The notes beneath the pieces were generated by a model. That model searched no databases. It saw only the letters and a program-made list of their open reading frames with translations, and was not told the origin of the DNA. The position numbers were made by a program, and so were the translations under genes. 39,521 nucleotides of DNA from positions 1 to 39,521 of IMG/VR virus record IMGVR_UViG_3300033143_001263; one strand, given 5' to 3'. Numbering within the stretch: the first letter of the stretch is position 1; every line of letters starts with the position of its first letter. Below are positions 18,101-26,028 of this stretch, piece after piece. Origin of the DNA: a virus.

Positions 18101-21100
18101 AAACCTGCCAAAAGAGCTCTGTCTGCGTTAAAAAAATTAGCACCAGATGTTATGGTTGTAATACATGAAAAAGATGTTGACTATCGTAAAGCTATTGGTA
18201 ATCCAAAACAAAAATCTGCTGGTGTATTTAGAAATGATAATGTAATTCATATCAACGCTGAATTAGCTAATACATTTAAAAACCCAGTAAGAGTATTACA
18301 ACATGAAATTTTTCATGCTATATTAAAAAACAAATTAGGTTCAGAAACTAAAATAGCTGCACTAACAGACAGAATGTTTAAGGCTCTTTCAAAATCAGAA
18401 TTAGATCCTGAAGTAAAAAAACAAATTGATGAGTATATAGAGTTATATAAAGATGCTAATAAAAGCGACAAAGAAAGATTGTCATACGCTAATGAAGAAT
18501 ATATGGCAGAAGTGTTTGGGTTTTTAGCTAATAACTTAACAACATTAAAAGCACCTCAACAATCTATTATTAAAAGGTTCTTAAGTAAATTAAGTAATTT
18601 ATTAGGGCTTACTGCAGAAGATGTTCTTGGTACTGACAAAGCAATGATTGATTTATTGAATGTAGTAGCAGGAAAAGTACAAACTGGAGAAACAATTACT
18701 AAGTCAGATGTAAAACAACTTGACTTATTTGCAGGTGGTAAAGAGGTGAAAAATCCATCAGCTGCTTTAAAAACCATGATATATGGTGATTTTGAAATTA
18801 CTTACACTGAGGATGAAAAAATTGCTGATTATATAAAAGAAGGTTTAATTACACAGCCTAAAAAGGTAAAAGATGTATTTAAAAACATGGGTGATAAGGT
18901 AGAGGTTCTTGTCCATTCTCCAGATGATATGTTAGCTGGTGAAATAAAATATAAAGGTGAACAAATATTTGAAGGTTCAGGAGGAATATTTTTTGTAACT
19001 AAGTTTGGTGATGTATGGGCTTCTACTAAGGATGCAGCAAATCAAATAGTTAAAGGATTAAACAAACAAATTGATGAGCAGGGTAGAGGTTTTATGATGT
19101 TAGCCAAAGGATCAACACAAAAATTATTCAGTGCAGCGGCAGGTGTTGAAGGAGCAATGAAAATTTTAGATTTAATGTTAGATAATAAAATATTTTCTCC
19201 ATCTGAATTTAGAGCTGCAGTAAGCCGAGCTGTTGCTAAAGAACAAACAAGACTAACAACAAAAGCTAAAAAAGAGAAAAAACCTGCTCCAAAATTTAAA
19301 CCATTTAAATTAAGAAAAAGTGCAAAGGATCTTAAGAAAGATGTTGTAAAATTATTAGCCGACAAAGATTCTGGTACGTTTGAAGCAAGAGGTAATATTG
19401 TAAGAGGAATTGCTGATGCTTTAGCGGCAGCAAAGTTAACTCCAGAACAACAATTGAGAGCAGCTGAATTTTTAGGAGGTGATACTAAAAGAAAAGTTGG
19501 TGTTGGTTCTACTGTTCAGGCTAAAACAGGAATACCTTTACAACAAGGACTTGCTGATTTAGTTGCTTTAGCTATGGCTGAAAATATAACAAAAGGATTA
19601 AGTACAGGAGATATATATGGTATTATAGAAGTTAATAAAAAAGTACAGACCTTTGATACGAATCATCCAAGTTATCAGAAGACAATAAAAATTGTAGATA
19701 AAGACGGTAAACCAATAGAGGGTAAGGAAGGAAAACCCATATTACATTTACCTCAAGACAGAGAAGCGGGTAAAGATGTATTAGTTCCTAATTTTGGTCA
19801 AGCAGGAACGACTCCATATAAGCCAGGCCAAGTTCCTACCATGACAGGTGAAGTAAATATGGTTACAGAAAAAACTTCTTTGTATACTGGAAAGAGTCAA
19901 GAAAAAAGAATATTTAATAAAGAAGATAGTATCAATGATGTTGTGGCTAAGGCCAGAGGATTAGATTATAGTGAGGCAGCTATATTTGAATACTTAAGAA
20001 ACAATAGAAAACTATCTACAGATGAAGCAAGAGCAGCTTTAGAACAAAAGACAGAAGCTTTTACTGATATACCAATGGAGTTCCAAATGGTTAATGGTGG
20101 TATAAATGAAGGACAAACTTTATTTAATCAAGTGTCTTATGAAATGAATAAGTTCAGTGTAGATAATCCTGATGCTACTCGTATACAAACTGAAAAAAAG
20201 GCTTTTGAAATTTTAAGAAACAACGACATATTTAAGGCTCAGGATAAAAATATACAAAACAATATTGAAATAGCATTTAAAGGTGTTGTTGGTAAGATAG
20301 AAAGTGTAGAGGTAAATAGACGTATAAGTCGTTTAAAAAGAGATTTATATATATCTAAAAGAGGACAAAGAGATTTAAGAAAAGTACAGCTGCAACTTAA
20401 ACAACTAATTAGAAAATATGTTCCTAAGGAGGCTACATTTACAAAACCTGAATTAGATAGAATTTTAAATAGTATAGCTACAGCAACTCAAGATTCTATT
20501 TTATCTGTAGGTCAAAAAATATTTGATGCTGTTGATGCTAAAAGAAAACAAATAAAGTTCAAAAGAATAAAAGAAATAAAAGAGATGGTTAATAAATTAG
20601 CTAAATCAGCTAACAAAAAATCATCACGTCCTATTGCATCAAACATAGAAGGAGCTGGTGTAGCATTCTTTAAAGAAGTTCGTAATGTTTTACAAGCTTC
20701 TTTGATACCTGATGCTGTAAAAAGAGGAGAAAAACTATTTCAAATAGGTGCTTTGATTGAATCAAATCAACAGGAAACACAGATTGCATTAGAAAAACAA
20801 AAACGAGGAGAAGCCTTAACATTAAGAGAACAAACATTATTAGCTCGTATATTGGCTTTTGATACCTTTCAAAATATATACAATCAAGATTTAGAAGCTA
20901 TTACTGATATTTTAGAAAAAATGAAAGAGGCTAAGACTGATTCAATAGCTATGCTAAATATGGCAAGGTTAGAACGAGCTGAGGTAAACAATGAAATATA
21001 TGAATCAGCAACAAATCAGATCAGACAAAACTATCCAGAACTATTTTTAGATGACGGTAAGGGTGACTTAAAAACTAAAAGAGATTTAGATGCTGTAGAC

Positions 21101-23347
21101 AAAGAAAGATTTTTAGGTACGACTCGTAGTAAAATAAAAAACTTTATAAAACAATTTAATTTTACTTCTACAGTTGGTATAAGAGCTTATCTAAGAAATA
21201 GATTATCTCACTTAGGAACATTAATGAATATTATTGATGATGTTAATGTTGGAAACACATTTTTTTATGACTCAGTTTATCAAGGAATAAACAGAATGCA
21301 TACAAAAGCATTAAGAGGATATTATAATGCTCAGACAATGATTGATTCTATTGCTGCAAGTATAGATGGTATAAACAGTTATCAAGACTTAAAAGAAAAA
21401 TTACCTTTTGGACCTCAAAAAATAGACTTTAAAGGCACAACCTATATTAACGCAGCAACTAATGAAGCTCAAGAAGAATTTAGTGTTACACAATTAATGA
21501 GAATATATGCCTTAAGTAAAAACAAAATACAAGCAGAAAAATTAGAGGCTTCAGGATTTGGTGAGGCACAGATAAAACAAGTAAAACAAATTATAGGAAC
21601 AGATGCAATAGAGTTTGTAGATAAAATAGTTGAATGGTTAAGTACCGATTACTTTAATAGTATTAACAATGTATACAAACAAGCCAACTATACTGACTTA
21701 GGTTTTGTAGAAAATTATTTTCCTACAAAAAGTATTTCTCAATCAGATGTATCAAAAGACTTGATTGGAGGTGCAAACTTTGCTAAAGTTTTTAGTGCTG
21801 AAACTGCTCCATCATTAAAAGAAAGGGTAGATGAAAAGGGAGCGATTGACACTGAACCTGACTTTATTGAAACTTTAGAGAACCACGTTTCTCAAATGGA
21901 AAGGTACAAAGCATACGCATTAGGTGTTAAAAATTTACAAGCTTTATTTAAAGTTCCAGCTGTAAATACTTTACTAACTCGTTTAGGAATATCTGAACGA
22001 GTAAACACGTCTATTAATTTAGCTTTAAACCCAGAGTCAGGTGTTCGTACTCAAGGTTTTATGGCTAAATTACAAAGAAAGTTTACAGGCTTTGCTTTAG
22101 GTTTTAAGGCTATTCAGTTACTAAAACAATCTACATCTTTTATTAACGCTTTTGAAGAATATAAAGGTAAAGGTGGTCTTGGTGGTTTTATGATAGGCAT
22201 GGCAAAAGTTGTGGCAAGACTTCCTTACTATATGAAATTAGCGTCTGAAATATCTCCTGATTTTAGAGATCGTTTGCGTAAAGGATTAGAAGGTGATTTG
22301 TATAGATTAGAAACAGGAAGTAGAACCACAGCTCCAGTAGAGAGAAGAATTAAAGATATGAGACAAGCATTGAAAGAAAAAGACTATGATGCTTTTAAAA
22401 ATAAAATTATAACTTTATTTCAAAAAGGTGCAGCTATGCCTACAGTTCTGGGTGATATTATGGGAGTTATGGGTTACATGGTAAATTACGAAGCTAATCT
22501 TGCTAATGGTATGTCAAAAGCAAAAGCCGCTGAAGCATTTAATAATTACAATGCTACTCAGCAATCACGAAGAGAAACAGATAAAATACCTTTACAACAA
22601 AGTCAGAATGAATTAACCAGAGCTTTTACAATGTTTGGAAGTACACTGTTTTTACAAATGAATAAAGTAATGAGCTCTACTGGTAATATAGCAAAGGCAA
22701 TAAAAAACAAAAAAGTTCCACGTAAACAAGATATACGAGGGTTTGCTTTAAACTTTGCTGCTGCCAACGTGATGTTTGCTTTAGCTGCAAATATGTTTAA
22801 ATTTATGGGTAATGATGAAGACAAAGAAGAGGCAATGAATAGATTAAAAGACGCTATGTACGGATTAAACTTATTGTATCAAATTCCATTTATTGGTGCA
22901 GCTTCTCAAGAATTTATAATGAGACAACAAGGAAGGTCTATAGGTTATGCTGATGATGTAGTAAACCCTATAAAGTCTGTAATCAGAAAAATAAACAAAG
23001 GCATTAAAGATGGAAGAGTTGATAAGAGTATTAGGCCACTTGTTGAAATTTTATTAGGAGCACAGCTTGATCCTTTTGTTGGTATGTATAATTTTATTAA
23101 TGATCAGGGTGGAGCACGTGATGATGCGTTCTACGACATCTTTGGTATAAGTCCATCTTATAGGCCAGGGACTGGTGTGGTTTACAGCCCAGAAGATTTA
23201 AAATATATAAAAGAAACTAATCCAGAGCTATATAAACAAATTCAAGAAAACAAAAAATTATCAAAGAGTGGAGGTAAAAAGAAAATGAGTAAATCAGAAA
23301 TGAAACGTACTAACCCTGAAATGTATTATCAAATCTATGGAGAGTAA
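15146..23347 (+). CDS. Giant polyvalent internal virion protein with metallopeptidase and ART-like domains
   Basis: This 2733-aa protein occupies the T7 gp16-like slot. Visible parts in order: two N-terminal repeats of YG(L/I)Axx(D/N)GYxKSxE(E/D)F (residues about 10-50); an acidic linker; a Gly/Ala-rich hydrophobic stretch at about 250-300; a Lys/Glu-rich linker (about 540-620); a domain at about 620-735 with LNIKNPF (NPF at 682-684), then DAIVV and IVLDKSIIEL, resembling ADP-ribosyltransferase-type domains of phage polyvalent proteins; a zinc metallopeptidase site H1053-E-I-F-H1057 with a possible downstream Glu ligand in NEEYMAE (1116-1122); an uncharacterised region near 1247 (MGDKVEVLVHSPDDMLAG); long helices; and a C-terminal ejection-protein-like part with hydrophobic helices (2316-2560) and a DIFGISPSYRPGTG ending. 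It is likely packaged and injected with the DNA. The ART call is tentative because catalytic residues are not certain. Confidence 0.7.
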   Translation: MNKEALETLYGLAQRDGYTKSLEEFTILMQQNPEAVNQMYGIARKNGYQKSEEDFNILVGFQQPVKKKEPTPESPESPEVDSDGSGDLEITEEVITENEGVGTSDYLQSQDLDFEMAEVKPYSPVYADAQMQDLSVGERDTAIERIFGKNEFTDFFGDMWRSGVQGQAQGGTIDESLELLGKSRIGADITSEDIQDFLIAQRQLQSVGVSDEMKDFNRIYQANGGGAWGWVKGVLANPSTIPQLFVSSMSAMVNPTVLAGAAAGAAAGSVASPIGTAAGFFAGAGITLETGLTFAELLQKEVVDRGLKMDEAGVRQVLEDKDAMSSIRNKSAGRGLVIGAIDGIASKVGVKVGARTLGGKAYGLGKKVKATGQVAAIEAAGGSLGEIGGRLAADQEMDAAEVLFEGFAGTATLPATLGIAAYKSPKYYINKSQFNEEGKDLTRVDPEVMEDLIYNSTDEEFAAAEITIKNNPELEKVAADRKKKIHSKAEAQREILQAKPNISQEILDKLVPLQEELNSLEGNKSQPAKKRKAEIIAEMNKIEETMVVERFVETKDLAEKKKKDTEETTAVEEVVEETTATPEVKEEAKDLAEAVALDTDETVTNEEGEVVGEKVDEGEVMIRYGEESEQDLFAPLDFKNTKRTGKGPAPANLTFFGPANRAGTYKAEGTRNKFTAKLNIKNPFEVKKSDVWTVEKLQPIIDAGHDAIVVTDPVAPETIVLDKSIIELTAPTVEKINQVGDIFSDSKNTMQENETKIAEISDIESINTDNSNVNQGQVSVSGSFSPGFTTIVGDSKLNQDRRNAVTKAVKVDKQGKLINKDVNLYFDIYDLKDGSKVFSLVNPNHRDSAKRSAVYSVNITYDANSPIAQNFTTADQNAINEVLIKKMNQITSEVTGVKTKPKQDATTKQSPTKVDGQKQAKPVQDVSKRDTKRGKPTREKVQDQNEKQKQDTQKKTKIKKLNAIAPNAYVNVSDTGSTKVAQQFIKPAKRALSALKKLAPDVMVVIHEKDVDYRKAIGNPKQKSAGVFRNDNVIHINAELANTFKNPVRVLQHEIFHAILKNKLGSETKIAALTDRMFKALSKSELDPEVKKQIDEYIELYKDANKSDKERLSYANEEYMAEVFGFLANNLTTLKAPQQSIIKRFLSKLSNLLGLTAEDVLGTDKAMIDLLNVVAGKVQTGETITKSDVKQLDLFAGGKEVKNPSAALKTMIYGDFEITYTEDEKIADYIKEGLITQPKKVKDVFKNMGDKVEVLVHSPDDMLAGEIKYKGEQIFEGSGGIFFVTKFGDVWASTKDAANQIVKGLNKQIDEQGRGFMMLAKGSTQKLFSAAAGVEGAMKILDLMLDNKIFSPSEFRAAVSRAVAKEQTRLTTKAKKEKKPAPKFKPFKLRKSAKDLKKDVVKLLADKDSGTFEARGNIVRGIADALAAAKLTPEQQLRAAEFLGGDTKRKVGVGSTVQAKTGIPLQQGLADLVALAMAENITKGLSTGDIYGIIEVNKKVQTFDTNHPSYQKTIKIVDKDGKPIEGKEGKPILHLPQDREAGKDVLVPNFGQAGTTPYKPGQVPTMTGEVNMVTEKTSLYTGKSQEKRIFNKEDSINDVVAKARGLDYSEAAIFEYLRNNRKLSTDEARAALEQKTEAFTDIPMEFQMVNGGINEGQTLFNQVSYEMNKFSVDNPDATRIQTEKKAFEILRNNDIFKAQDKNIQNNIEIAFKGVVGKIESVEVNRRISRLKRDLYISKRGQRDLRKVQLQLKQLIRKYVPKEATFTKPELDRILNSIATATQDSILSVGQKIFDAVDAKRKQIKFKRIKEIKEMVNKLAKSANKKSSRPIASNIEGAGVAFFKEVRNVLQASLIPDAVKRGEKLFQIGALIESNQQETQIALEKQKRGEALTLREQTLLARILAFDTFQNIYNQDLEAITDILEKMKEAKTDSIAMLNMARLERAEVNNEIYESATNQIRQNYPELFLDDGKGDLKTKRDLDAVDKERFLGTTRSKIKNFIKQFNFTSTVGIRAYLRNRLSHLGTLMNIIDDVNVGNTFFYDSVYQGINRMHTKALRGYYNAQTMIDSIAASIDGINSYQDLKEKLPFGPQKIDFKGTTYINAATNEAQEEFSVTQLMRIYALSKNKIQAEKLEASGFGEAQIKQVKQIIGTDAIEFVDKIVEWLSTDYFNSINNVYKQANYTDLGFVENYFPTKSISQSDVSKDLIGGANFAKVFSAETAPSLKERVDEKGAIDTEPDFIETLENHVSQMERYKAYALGVKNLQALFKVPAVNTLLTRLGISERVNTSINLALNPESGVRTQGFMAKLQRKFTGFALGFKAIQLLKQSTSFINAFEEYKGKGGLGGFMIGMAKVVARLPYYMKLASEISPDFRDRLRKGLEGDLYRLETGSRTTAPVERRIKDMRQALKEKDYDAFKNKIITLFQKGAAMPTVLGDIMGVMGYMVNYEANLANGMSKAKAAEAFNNYNATQQSRRETDKIPLQQSQNELTRAFTMFGSTLFLQMNKVMSSTGNIAKAIKNKKVPRKQDIRGFALNFAAANVMFALAANMFKFMGNDEDKEEAMNRLKDAMYGLNLLYQIPFIGAASQEFIMRQQGRSIGYADDVVNPIKSVIRKINKGIKDGRVDKSIRPLVEILLGAQLDPFVGMYNFINDQGGARDDAFYDIFGISPSYRPGTGVVYSPEDLKYIKETNPELYKQIQENKKLSKSGGKKKMSKSEMKRTNPEMYYQIYGE

Positions 23348-23591
23348 TTTTGACGAAGACAAATGTTTTAACAACACTTATCAGATTATAACTGGTAGAA
23401 AAACGTTAGTTGATTTTTTAGATACTGAAGAAGAGCTGTGGTTTTTACATGATCCTGCTAAAGATAACCTAAGACATAACGACCCTGTATACAATGAGCT
23501 TATTAATTATTTTATATATACTGAAGAGTATGAAAAATGTGCTGAAATATTGGAATTGCAAAAAGCGTTAAAACAAGCTTTGTTTAATTAA
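23337..23591 (+). CDS. Small acidic hypothetical protein, 84 aa
   Basis: The ATG lies inside the end of the giant gene and overlaps it by 11 bases, a sign of translational coupling. The protein is acidic and helical (FDEDKCFNNTYQIITGRK; a C-terminal EYEKCAEILELQKALKQAL helix). I do not recognise a family. It is the last gene of the late transcript and its 3' end overlaps the convergent minus-strand gene by 8 bases. A role as chaperone or accessory to the preceding virion protein is only a guess. Confidence 0.5.
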   Translation: MESNFDEDKCFNNTYQIITGRKTLVDFLDTEEELWFLHDPAKDNLRHNDPVYNELINYFIYTEEYEKCAEILELQKALKQALFN

Positions 23592-23979
23592 TTTGATCAA
23601 CAGATGTTATATGATCACTGTGGTTTCTATTTCTATTATATTGAGCAACTAAATCACTCTCAAAATTTTTCTTGTAATTTTTTCTTTCTGCCTCTAATTT
23701 ATAAAAAGAGAAAGCATTCATACCCACAGTATGAGCATCAGTTGGAAAAAAATATTTCCACCCTTTAGATCTACCTCTATTTATATAGTAACAAAAAGCT
23801 ACAGCTAATTTGCCTGTGTTTTTTTTAAAATTTACTACAGCTGAATCATCTGATGTAGGTATGATTTCATCTACACTAAATGTTTCATTATTAATATTAC
23901 CTTGTCTTGTTTTGTTTGAAAATCTTTCTGCAACTGTAGTGCAGAAAACATCAAGTTCTTTTGCTCTTTCTTTGTTCAT
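23584..23979 (-). CDS. Hypothetical protein, 131 aa, end of the minus-strand operon
   Basis: I do not recognise this protein. It is basic overall, with FCTTVAERFSNKTRQG near the start, a beta section (SAVVNFKKNTGKLAVAFCYYINRG) and a GWKYFFPTDAHTVGMNAFSFYKLEAERK segment that suggests a compact alpha/beta fold. It is the last gene of the replication operon and converges with the late virion operon, overlapping it by 8 bases with no terminator seen between them. Confidence 0.5.
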   Translation of the reverse strand: MNKERAKELDVFCTTVAERFSNKTRQGNINNETFSVDEIIPTSDDSAVVNFKKNTGKLAVAFCYYINRGRSKGWKYFFPTDAHTVGMNAFSFYKLEAERKNYKKNFESDLVAQYNRNRNHSDHITSVDQIN

Positions 23980-24009
23980 GATGGCCAGATTGTTATTATG
24001 TTTGTTGTT

Positions 24010-24219
24010 TTATATTTCATCCGTCAGCGATTGAATTAGATCAGCTAAAACTTTTATTAAATCTTGTGCTTTTTCTTTAGCCTTTTCATGTTCCCGTTCC
24101 ATTAAATCTTCATACAAGTCATCCCCAAACTGATGTATACAGTCTGTCACATAAGTTATGTGGCTTATTGTAGATTTATCTTCAGGTGCTATTCTTGACA
24201 TTATACTTGATTTTATCAA
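24010..24219 (-). CDS. Small hypothetical protein, 69 aa
   Basis: I do not recognise it. It is acidic and helical, with DCIHQFGDDLYEDLMEREHEKA followed by a hydrophobic amphipathic ending (LIKVLADLIQSLTDEI). The spacing of 19 bases from the gene upstream (24239) and 30 bases from the next fits the operon. Possibly a small regulatory or adaptor protein; no motif supports more. Confidence 0.45.
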   Translation of the reverse strand: MIKSSIMSRIAPEDKSTISHITYVTDCIHQFGDDLYEDLMEREHEKAKEKAQDLIKVLADLIQSLTDEI

Positions 24220-24238
24220 ATATAAAAAAAATTAGCAC

Positions 24239-24583
24239 TTATCCTAATTCTTCAGGATTTTTTATATAACAATTTATATTACGGAGATCTAAATACTCAT
24301 CAACTGAAATCAAAGTTATGTCGCTTAAGATAGCAGGACCTTTATTTGTTCTTATAATTTCAAGAGCAAAAGTTATTATAGATTCGTCTATATCAACAAT
24401 GCATCCTCCTAAAATTTGCGATGTTAGATCGTTTTTTGGTATGACAGGTAAGTTTTTTTGTATAAATGTAGCTATTTTTACTGCCTTTACAATTTTAAAT
24501 TCTTCTTGTAGGTTTTCAATAAAATGATCTTCTACGCTCCATTTAATCTCCCCTATAGATTTCTGTTTTAATTCCATGATCAT
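24239..24583 (-). CDS. Hypothetical protein, 114 aa
   Basis: I do not recognise this alpha/beta protein (KIATFIQKNLPVIPK, LGGCIVDIDESIITFALEI, ISVDEYLDLRNIN). The annotated ATG overlaps the VRR-NUC gene by 41 bases; a second Met two codons later is an equally possible start. The overlap suggests coupling to the nuclease gene. Confidence 0.45.
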   Translation of the reverse strand: MIMELKQKSIGEIKWSVEDHFIENLQEEFKIVKAVKIATFIQKNLPVIPKNDLTSQILGGCIVDIDESIITFALEIIRTNKGPAILSDITLISVDEYLDLRNINCYIKNPEELG

Positions 24584-24785
24584 TTAGTTGTTTTATTCTA
24601 TATTGTTGAATAGCAGACACTTTACCTCTTGGTTTTTTAATTTCAGAAAATAAAACATCTGAGTCTTTTGGTATAGCTATTAAATCAGGTATACCGTTTT
24701 TATTTGTTACTGTTAATTTAATAACGTAGTAGCCCTGTTTCTCCAATTGTTTTATACGTTTTAATTGGATTTGGTTTTCAGTCAT
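24543..24785 (-). CDS. VRR-NUC domain nuclease
   Basis: This 80-aa protein is a minimal VRR-NUC member of the PD-(D/E)XK superfamily. The expected order is present: an N-terminal helix (residues 3-18), the catalytic P33-D34 in NGIPDLIAIP, the E48-x-K50 pair in LFSEIKKPRGKVS, and Q60 in the following helix. Such phage nucleases are thought to act on branched or damaged DNA during replication or recombination. It lies directly downstream of an SF2 helicase gene (1-base gap), a pairing common in phages and consistent with joint action on replication forks. Confidence 0.85.
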   Translation of the reverse strand: MTENQIQLKRIKQLEKQGYYVIKLTVTNKNGIPDLIAIPKDSDVLFSEIKKPRGKVSAIQQYRIKQLNDHGIKTEIYRGD

Positions 24786-24786
24786 A

Positions 24787-26028
24787 CTACAAATCTAATG
24801 AATCTCTTTTAAAATGATTTAGTGTATAATCTTTCTTTTTAACTACGGTTTTATATATATCATTTTCTATTCCTTTGTAACTAAATATCCAATAGATTTT
24901 ATTATAAGACCTATCTTTTGTTGTCATACGATCACGACTTTGAAAATATGATGTAGCACTAAAATCAATATTATAGTATACCAAAGCTTCTGCTTCTTTT
25001 AGGCTTACTCCTTCACGTCCTGCCACTATTTGCAAAGCTATTGATTTGTTTGTAGATTTAAATTCTTCTAAATCATTTGTAAGCTCATCTTCAAAAACTT
25101 CTTTTAATGCTTTATACTCTTGAGTAAACTTATAAAATATTGCAATCTTTTTATTTTTAAAATATTTTTTTATAAAATTAACTTTACTAAAATCTACTGT
25201 TATAGCTTTTCCGCTCTCAAACTTTACTGTACCAGAACAAAGTTGATGAACTTTGGACATAAGCTTAACACCTGTATCACCCAATAGTATTTCTCCATCA
25301 CCCTCTACTACCCTGTCTTTTTTTAATCTTTTAATTAAATTTTTAGTAGCATCATTTAACTCTACATATAATATTTTTTCTTCAGTTTCTGTTTTAAATC
25401 CTGCCTCCTTTTGTGTGTAACTTATTTTAAAGGGGTTTACAGCTGTTATAATAGACTTTAATCCTTTTGTATAGTCATTAATCATCATGCTGTTTATTTT
25501 ACGCTGTGTGACGTTAACGTGAGTTTTTGCAAAAGCATAAAAGTTTTTAAATTTAGCAAAAGGATTATTTTTTATACCATAAACTTGATGATACATTTGA
25601 CTGTATGACTCAGGTGTTGGTGTGCCTGATAAAAGCAAGACCTGTGGGTTTGATCTTCTAAATATTTCTTTAACTTGTTTTGCTCTTTTGTTTGGCCGAG
25701 GAAATGCTCCTAAAGAATGTGCCTCATCACAAATTACAACATCCCATCCTGTTTGAGGTACTTTATGCAATGACTCATAATTTATTACTTCCAAATAAAA
25801 CTTTGGATTTAATAAATAATAATCGTGTTCTATACTTGATATAGCTTTCTTCTTTGTAATGAACAAAACGTTTTTAGCTTCAAGTTCAGTGCAAATTCCT
25901 AAACTTGTAAGGGTTTTACCTGTTCTTACTTCCATAGCTAAGTAAACAAAATTACTATAGCCATAGCAAAATATTTTTACAGCTTTGTCAATAATTTCGT
26001 TTTGGTAATCTCTAAATTTCATCATCAT
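24787..26028 (-). CDS. Superfamily 2 DNA helicase (SNF2/DEAH-like)
   Basis: This 413-aa protein carries SF2 motifs. Residues 6-12 (RDYQNEI) resemble a Q-motif. Walker A lies at 33-39 (EVRTGKT), DEAH at 101-104 in VVICDEAHSLG, motif III SGTPTPE at 134-140, and motif VI at about 363-373 (QSRDRMTTKDR). It is compact compared with cellular SNF2 enzymes, typical of phage versions. It probably remodels replication forks or recombination intermediates. Three Met codons overlap the end of the primase gene (26012), so the exact start is uncertain by two codons. Confidence 0.85.
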   Translation of the reverse strand: MMMKFRDYQNEIIDKAVKIFCYGYSNFVYLAMEVRTGKTLTSLGICTELEAKNVLFITKKKAISSIEHDYYLLNPKFYLEVINYESLHKVPQTGWDVVICDEAHSLGAFPRPNKRAKQVKEIFRRSNPQVLLLSGTPTPESYSQMYHQVYGIKNNPFAKFKNFYAFAKTHVNVTQRKINSMMINDYTKGLKSIITAVNPFKISYTQKEAGFKTETEEKILYVELNDATKNLIKRLKKDRVVEGDGEILLGDTGVKLMSKVHQLCSGTVKFESGKAITVDFSKVNFIKKYFKNKKIAIFYKFTQEYKALKEVFEDELTNDLEEFKSTNKSIALQIVAGREGVSLKEAEALVYYNIDFSATSYFQSRDRMTTKDRSYNKIYWIFSYKGIENDIYKTVVKKKDYTLNHFKRDSLDL

